From the NCBI GenBank assembly GCA_017560955.1, contig JAFZDV010000201.1, positions 1-9,763 on the forward strand: a stretch of 9,763 nt of DNA, given 5' to 3'. Source of the stretch: Anaerotignum sp. GTDB lineage: Bacteria > Bacillota > Clostridia > Lachnospirales > Anaerotignaceae. Positions 6,005 through 9,763 of the stretch are shown one piece after another (the first letter of the stretch is position 1; each line of letters opens with the position of its first letter). The notes below the pieces were generated by a model. It was not told the origin of the DNA and searched no databases. It was given only the letters and a program-made list of their open reading frames with translations. The translations under genes were made by a program, and so were the position numbers.

Positions 6005-6946
6005 TCACTGATTTTCTTCATACCTCTTTCTGATTTCTTCCAGATAACGAACACCACCTGTCGCACCGACTATTTCCACTGCACAGGATGCCGCCGCACA
6101 GGCAAATTTTGCACATTCCAGAGGCTCCCAACCTTCCGAAAGTCCCCAGAGAAAACCAGAAACAAAAGTATCCCCTGCACCTGTTGTGTCCACACATTTC
6201 TGAACAGGAACAGCGGGTATCATATAAATCCCCGTTTCATCGCCAAGGATACAGCCTTTTTCTCCGCATTTGATCACGGCTGTTTTCACACCCATTTCCA
6301 GTAATATCTCTGCATTGCGATAAGGATCTGTTTCCCCAGTCAGCAGTGCGATCTCTGCTTCATTCGGGAAAATATAGTCTATATAAGACAGAAGTTCCGC
6401 CAGATCCTCTATTTTTTCTCCATTTTTCGCTTTCGTCATATCTACCGCAAGAATTTTGCCTTGCGCTTTTACTTCAGAAAATAACTGCTGCATTTTAGGG
6501 ATCGTCATCAGCGGAGAAACGAACATACTGGCAAAACTTATGATTTCCGCCGTATTCTCCAGAAAAGGCTGAATATCTTCCAGATCCAGTTTGCGCAGAC
6601 TACTGTTAGGGTTTGTCAGAAAATGTCTTTCCCCTTTTTCATCGATCAGAACGATATTGATGCCTGTAGAAAGGCTCTTCTCTATATGTACACTTTCTGC
6701 AGAAATATCTTTTTCCTGCAAAAAGCCCAAAACTCTTTTCCCTGCCTCATCATCGCCAACTTTGGAAATCAGCTGTACCTTTTTTCCCAGTTCAGAAAGG
6801 ATGATTGTTTCATTCAGCGCATCGCCCCCAAAAGACATTTTGATGGTTTCCATAGGGACAGACCCTGTCGAAAAAACAGATGCATTTACAGGGGATGCCA
6901 GAATATCAATGATCGCCGCACCGATCACAGTAATGTCAAATGCCAT
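6005..6946 (-). CDS. PfkB-family carbohydrate or nucleoside kinase
   Basis: This is an ATP-dependent kinase of the ribokinase/PfkB superfamily, 313 residues, transferring phosphate to a hydroxymethyl group of a sugar or nucleoside. Signature 1 is represented by FGGDALNETIILSELG at about 39-54, with KVGDDEAGKRV following. Signature 2 is DTTGAGDTFVSGF at about 253-265, in which the second Asp (about 259) is the catalytic base in the family. The NEAE motif used for Mg-ATP is at about 195-198. AAGGTG about 7 nt before the ATG supports the start. It heads a two-gene unit with the crotonase-family gene. A 15-bp palindrome about 45 bp upstream may be its operator. Substrate is undetermined; fructose, ribose, 2-keto-3-deoxygluconate and nucleosides are all known for the family. 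Confidence 0.93.
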   Translation of the reverse strand: MAFDITVIGAAIIDILASPVNASVFSTGSVPMETIKMSFGGDALNETIILSELGKKVQLISKVGDDEAGKRVLGFLQEKDISAESVHIEKSLSTGINIVLIDEKGERHFLTNPNSSLRKLDLEDIQPFLENTAEIISFASMFVSPLMTIPKMQQLFSEVKAQGKILAVDMTKAKNGEKIEDLAELLSYIDYIFPNEAEIALLTGETDPYRNAEILLEMGVKTAVIKCGEKGCILGDETGIYMIPAVPVQKCVDTTGAGDTFVSGFLWGLSEGWEPLECAKFACAAASCAVEIVGATGGVRYLEEIRKRYEENQ

Positions 6947-6990
6947 TATTCTTCACCTTCGCTTTACACTTCAGACATTTTACCTCTCTC

Positions 6991-7005
6991 AAGTATACTA
7001 TACTT
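6991..7005. promoter_or_regulatory. Perfect 7-1-7 palindrome, candidate operator of the kinase-crotonase unit
   Basis: AAGTATA-C-TATACTT is a perfect inverted repeat in the 77-bp gap between malQ and the kinase gene. On the minus strand it contains TATACT (6992-6997), a likely -10, with only a poor -35 (TCGCAA, 7015-7020) at 17 bp. A regulator bound here would cover the promoter. No hairpin terminator for malQ is seen in the gap. Confidence 0.4.
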
Positions 7006-7023
7006 CCCGTGCAATTGCGACCT

Positions 7024-8529
7024 TTATTCATTCTGTTTTCCTCGTCCATAACGCATGGTAATATCCAGAATTTCCTGCTGCAGCGCATCTGTCAGCTCTT
7101 CTTTCCCCACTCTCCACCGCCAGTTCATACCGACTGTAGAAGGGGTATTGATGCGGCTGTGGTTATCCAGTCCCAGATAATCCTGCAAAGGAATGATACA
7201 CAGGTCTGCTTTACTCCCCATTGCCAGAGAAATAAGGGGTTTATGCAGGAATTTCAGCGGCGTATACCAGTCACAAAGATAGCCTCTCACCATCTGCCGT
7301 TCTTCCTCTGAAATAGATAACAGCCAGCCATTCAGTGTTTCATTGTCATGGGTACCTGTATAGACAACACAGTTTTCCGAATAATTGTGGGGCAGATAAT
7401 CATTGACCGAACCTGTGTCACGGGAATCAAAGGCAAACTCCAGCACCTTCATGCTCAGAAAACCACTTTCCTTCACCATCTGACGTACTGTATCCGTCAC
7501 ATACCCCAGATCCTCTGCAATGACTGCATGCCAGCCCAGTTTTTCCTCTGCAATACGGAACAATTCCATGCCCGGGCCTTTTTCCCAATGACCATCAACA
7601 GCTGAATCCGCACCATAGGGAATCGAAAAATATTCATCAAACCCACGAAAATGATCTATCCGTGTCACATCATATAATCGATACACATACTGCAACCGCT
7701 GCAACCACCATACATAACCTGTTTCTCTGTGATATTCCCATCGATATAGCGGATTCCCCCAAAGCTGCCCTTTTGCAGAAAAACCATCGGGCGGCACACC
7801 CGCCACTGCCAGAGGAATGTTATTTCCATCCAGCTGGAACAGTTTGGGATTTGCCCACACCTCCGCAGAATCCATGGCAACATAGATCGGTATATCCCCG
7901 ATGATCGCAATGCCCCTTTCATTGGCATATCTTTTCAGTGCCCAATATTGTTCAAAAAACGTAAACTGCAGATACATCTGAAATTCAATGGCAAAATACA
8001 GTTCTTTTCGGTAATGGTCCAGGGCATAGCCATACCGCAAACGAATATCCTCAGGCCATTCATGCCATGCTGCACCATCAAAAAATTCCTTCAGCGCCAT
8101 AAACAGAGCATAATCAGAAAGCCACCACTCATGTTCTGCAATAAACTGCTGATAGGCTGGATTCTGACTGATTCGACTGCGTTCATAGGCCTTCCGCAGA
8201 AGGATAAAACGATTCTCATACAAGGTTTTATAATCAATATCCCTTTCATTCTCCCCAAAATACAGACTGCTGCATTCCACTTCTTCCAGAACACCTTCTT
8301 CTATCAGTTTTTCCAGATCGATAAAATACGGATTCCCTGCATAGGTAGAAAAAGACTGATAGGGCGAATCCCCGTAGCCTGTCGGATGAATGGGCAAAAT
8401 CTGCCAGCAGGACTGTCCTGCCCTCTGCAGAAAATCAACAAAACGGTATGCTTCTTCAGAAAAACACCCGATACCATATTTCCCGGGTAAACTGCTGATC
8501 GGCATCAGTATCCCTGCTGCTCTTTTCAT
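7024..8529 (-). CDS. malQ: 4-alpha-glucanotransferase (amylomaltase), GH77
   Basis: This cytoplasmic enzyme transfers alpha-1,4-glucan chains between maltodextrins and releases glucose. It has 501 residues, the usual length of the bacterial amylomaltase type. It opens with GILMPISSLPGKYGIG and has LPIHPTGYGDSPYQSFSTYA at about 45-64, a substrate-site hallmark. The GH77 catalytic residues are present: nucleophile Asp292 in RIDHFRGF, acid/base Glu339 in IAEDLG, and Asp395 in GTHDNETLNGW. GDIPIYVAMDSAEVW at about 211-225 and the C-terminal PSTVGMNWRWRV are also typical. The ATG overlaps the stop of the upstream phosphatase-fold gene as ATGA, so the two are translationally coupled, with GGAGAGAGG just upstream. 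The pairing points to use of maltose or maltodextrin. No glycogen phosphorylase or transporter gene is in view. Confidence 0.97.
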   Translation of the reverse strand: MKRAAGILMPISSLPGKYGIGCFSEEAYRFVDFLQRAGQSCWQILPIHPTGYGDSPYQSFSTYAGNPYFIDLEKLIEEGVLEEVECSSLYFGENERDIDYKTLYENRFILLRKAYERSRISQNPAYQQFIAEHEWWLSDYALFMALKEFFDGAAWHEWPEDIRLRYGYALDHYRKELYFAIEFQMYLQFTFFEQYWALKRYANERGIAIIGDIPIYVAMDSAEVWANPKLFQLDGNNIPLAVAGVPPDGFSAKGQLWGNPLYRWEYHRETGYVWWLQRLQYVYRLYDVTRIDHFRGFDEYFSIPYGADSAVDGHWEKGPGMELFRIAEEKLGWHAVIAEDLGYVTDTVRQMVKESGFLSMKVLEFAFDSRDTGSVNDYLPHNYSENCVVYTGTHDNETLNGWLLSISEEERQMVRGYLCDWYTPLKFLHKPLISLAMGSKADLCIIPLQDYLGLDNHSRINTPSTVGMNWRWRVGKEELTDALQQEILDITMRYGRGKQNE

Positions 8530-9383
8530 CGTCCTCTCTCCTTTGCTTCGACGATCACGCCAAAATGGTCTGATATGATATGCCCTCTCTCTCCATTAAA
8601 TACAATATCAGAAGACACAATCTCCTGCTCAGGCTTGCACCAGATGTAATCCAGCCGCAACCCTTTTACATCTTCATCAGGCAGAATATCTTTCCAACCG
8701 TCGATTCCTCCTGCCGCTGTAAAATCATTGCCTTTTTCCTTTGCTGTGATGTGCGTATCCTGCCAGCCCGACTTACAGATATGGGCATAACTCTGGTCAG
8801 AAAAAATATCCGGTGCATTAAAGTCCCCCATCAGCCATACAGTCGTTTCTGTGGAAGGATTTTTTATCTGTGCCATCAGCTTTTCCCATTGTTCTGAAAA
8901 CGGTTCTTCTTTATCCTGCCACCATCCCATGTGAACTGTGTAAAACCAATCTGCACAGCCCTCTACCTGCACCCCCAGAACGGCACGGGTACGCCAGTTC
9001 TGATACTCCCATGTCTTGCTAATGGGAAATACCGCAGTCTTTCTGATTTTTCTGCCGATAGACAAAATCGCTGCCCCTTCATCATATTTTTCATATCCCA
9101 CCTTCACAGGCAGCCATGCCCAGAAACAATCCATCCCCATTTTTCGCAGACGATATGCCGCCTGTGCCGCAAAATTATCCTGTTTCACCTGCACCAGTTC
9201 TGAAACGACTGTCTGCCCTTCTTTCAGCACATTTTCTGCCGTTTGCGCCGTTATCGTCTGATTCACTTCCTGCAGTGCAATGATATCAGGCCTTTCTTTC
9301 AAAATACCTTCCACAAACCATTCCAGTTTCTGTTCCCAGTCACTGCCATGCAGCGAATGGGTATTCAATGTCAGAAGTTTCAT
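8526..9383 (-). CDS. Endonuclease/exonuclease/phosphatase-fold hydrolase, candidate maltose 6'-phosphate phosphatase
   Basis: This is a metal-dependent phosphoesterase of the EEP (DNase I-like) superfamily, 285 residues, with no signal peptide. The whole catalytic set is visible: Asn7 (LLTLNTHS), Glu39 (IALQEVNQ), Glu102 (DEGAAIL), NWRTRA at about 129-134, His151 (YTVHMGWW), Asp187 and Asn189 (MGDFNAP), Asp245 (LRLDYIW), and the final Asp272-His273 (ISDHFGV). Its opening MKLLTLNTHS and its 4-nt overlap with malQ fit the maltose 6'-phosphate phosphatase (MapP) type described in enterococci, which turns PTS-imported maltose 6'-phosphate into maltose. That specificity is inferred, since the superfamily also contains nucleases and lipid phosphatases. 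The start is supported by GAGGTG about 7 nt upstream. Confidence 0.85.
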   Translation of the reverse strand: MKLLTLNTHSLHGSDWEQKLEWFVEGILKERPDIIALQEVNQTITAQTAENVLKEGQTVVSELVQVKQDNFAAQAAYRLRKMGMDCFWAWLPVKVGYEKYDEGAAILSIGRKIRKTAVFPISKTWEYQNWRTRAVLGVQVEGCADWFYTVHMGWWQDKEEPFSEQWEKLMAQIKNPSTETTVWLMGDFNAPDIFSDQSYAHICKSGWQDTHITAKEKGNDFTAAGGIDGWKDILPDEDVKGLRLDYIWCKPEQEIVSSDIVFNGERGHIISDHFGVIVEAKERGR

Positions 9384-9454
9384 AAAATCACCTCAATCTG
9401 TTTATATTTTCTGCTATCAGTTTCTGCAGAAAAGCCGTTCCCATGCATCAGATA

Positions 9455-9494
9455 TAACAAAAAGCCCTGAACAGAATTTCTCTGTTCAGGGCTT
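9455..9494 (-). terminator. Rho-independent terminator of the hydrogenase gene
   Basis: AAGCCCTGAACAGA (9462-9475) and TCTGTTCAGGGCTT (9481-9494) form a perfect 14-bp stem with a 5-base loop. Read on the minus strand, it is followed by TTTTTGTT. It lies about 30 nt after the hydrogenase stop and insulates that gene from the phosphatase-malQ operon, which must therefore start within the about 70 bp between 9384 and 9455. Confidence 0.93.
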
Positions 9495-9525
9495 GATTAT
9501 CCATTTAGTTTGATAATTTTGTCTA

Positions 9526-9763
9526 TTATCTTTCGTAATCGCCGAATTCTCTTTCCATATCAATGGTACTCATATCGTAGCCTCTGATGCCTTCTGTAGG
9601 GTCATCTGTCAGCGCTTCACGGCTGTAATCGTTGACTCTCTGAATACCTTTTGTATCGTGGAAAATGGATGCTGCACCATTTGTACAACCACCTTTACAA
9701 GCCATACCTTCGATCAGGTTGCCGTCCAGTTTACCGAAGGAAGCCAGTTTCAGCGCTCTCACA
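9526..9763 (-). CDS. [FeFe]-hydrogenase, C-terminal end (5' part beyond window)
   Basis: The 78 visible residues end a hydrogenase that interconverts protons and H2 at an H-cluster. The third H-cluster motif is plain: GNLIEGMACKGGCTNG at visible residues 14-29, in which both cysteines of MACxGGC bind the active-site cluster in known enzymes. Before it, LKLASFGKLDG matches the preceding helix of the family. After it come about 50 residues ending in YDMSTIDMEREFGDYER, with no sign of the small-subunit domain of the fused type. This C-terminal style resembles the monomeric 'group B' clostridial enzymes, but the N-terminal cluster domains that decide the group are outside the window. It is the last gene before a strong terminator. 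The base at 9763 is part of an incomplete codon. Confidence 0.9.
   Translation of the reverse strand, partial: VRALKLASFGKLDGNLIEGMACKGGCTNGAASIFHDTKGIQRVNDYSREALTDDPTEGIRGYDMSTIDMEREFGDYER

Noticed and set aside
5224..9432. Three copies of the 12-bp palindrome TTTCTGCAGAAA at 5224-5235, 6694-6705 and 9421-9432
   Set aside because: Two copies lie inside coding regions where TCTGCAGAA and CTGCAG arise from preferred codons, and near matches are common throughout. Only the copy before the phosphatase gene could be regulatory, and nothing else supports it.
9384..9461. Possible promoter (TATAAA near 9400) and possible CcpA cre site before the phosphatase-malQ operon
   Set aside because: A promoter must exist here given the terminator upstream, but no hexamer pair is convincing, and the best cre-like stretch misses several fixed positions.
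1..9763. CRISPR arrays, tRNA or rRNA genes, insertion sequences, toxin-antitoxin or phage-defence genes
   Set aside because: No direct-repeat arrays, RNA gene landmarks, transposase motifs or small paired genes were found on either strand by eye.

Overview
The window looks like chromosomal DNA of an anaerobic Firmicute, probably a gut-type Clostridia or Lachnospiraceae-like bacterium. The evidence is strong AGGAGG-type ribosome binding sites, moderate GC with AT-rich intergenic gaps, the C-terminal end of an [FeFe]-hydrogenase, and tightly packed short operons. The taxon is an inference from gene style. No rRNA, tRNA, CRISPR array, insertion sequence or phage gene was seen.

Layout, left to right. 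(1) 1-2072, minus strand: a FecCD-type ABC permease, its ATPase and a ModE-like winged-helix regulator (cut by the window edge), joined by an 8-nt overlap and a 1-nt gap. No substrate-binding protein gene precedes the permease. The roughly 65 bp before it still encode, without a start codon, what looks like the last 21 residues of one. (2) 2076-4234, minus strand: trxA (unusual CVYC active site), trxB (normal CAAC active site) and a short-chain dehydrogenase. The dehydrogenase stop codon lies only a few bases from the binding-protein remnant, so the thioredoxin operon runs into the transporter genes with no visible terminator. (3) 4235-4467: a divergent regulatory region with promoters for trxA and for a peroxiredoxin, a Fur-family-like box over the trxA promoter, and a perfect 8-1-8 palindrome about midway between the two start sites. 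(4) 4468-5142, plus strand: a Prx6-type peroxiredoxin ending at a bidirectional terminator. (5) 5197-6946, minus strand: a PfkB-family sugar/nucleoside kinase followed by a crotonase-family protein, with a 15-bp palindrome upstream of the kinase. (6) 7024-9383, minus strand: an endonuclease/exonuclease/phosphatase-fold protein (candidate maltose-6'-phosphate phosphatase) overlapping malQ by 4 nt. (7) 9462-9763, minus strand: a strong terminator and the C-terminus of an [FeFe]-hydrogenase.

Functionally there are three modules: a thiol/peroxide defence module (TrxA, TrxB, Prx), a probable oxyanion (molybdate or tungstate) or metal-chelate uptake module with its own ModE-like regulator, and a maltodextrin-use module. 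The window is mostly ordinary housekeeping DNA. The points most worth checking are the binding-protein scar at the thioredoxin/transporter junction, the control region between trxA and prx, the CVYC thioredoxin, and the phosphatase-malQ pair.
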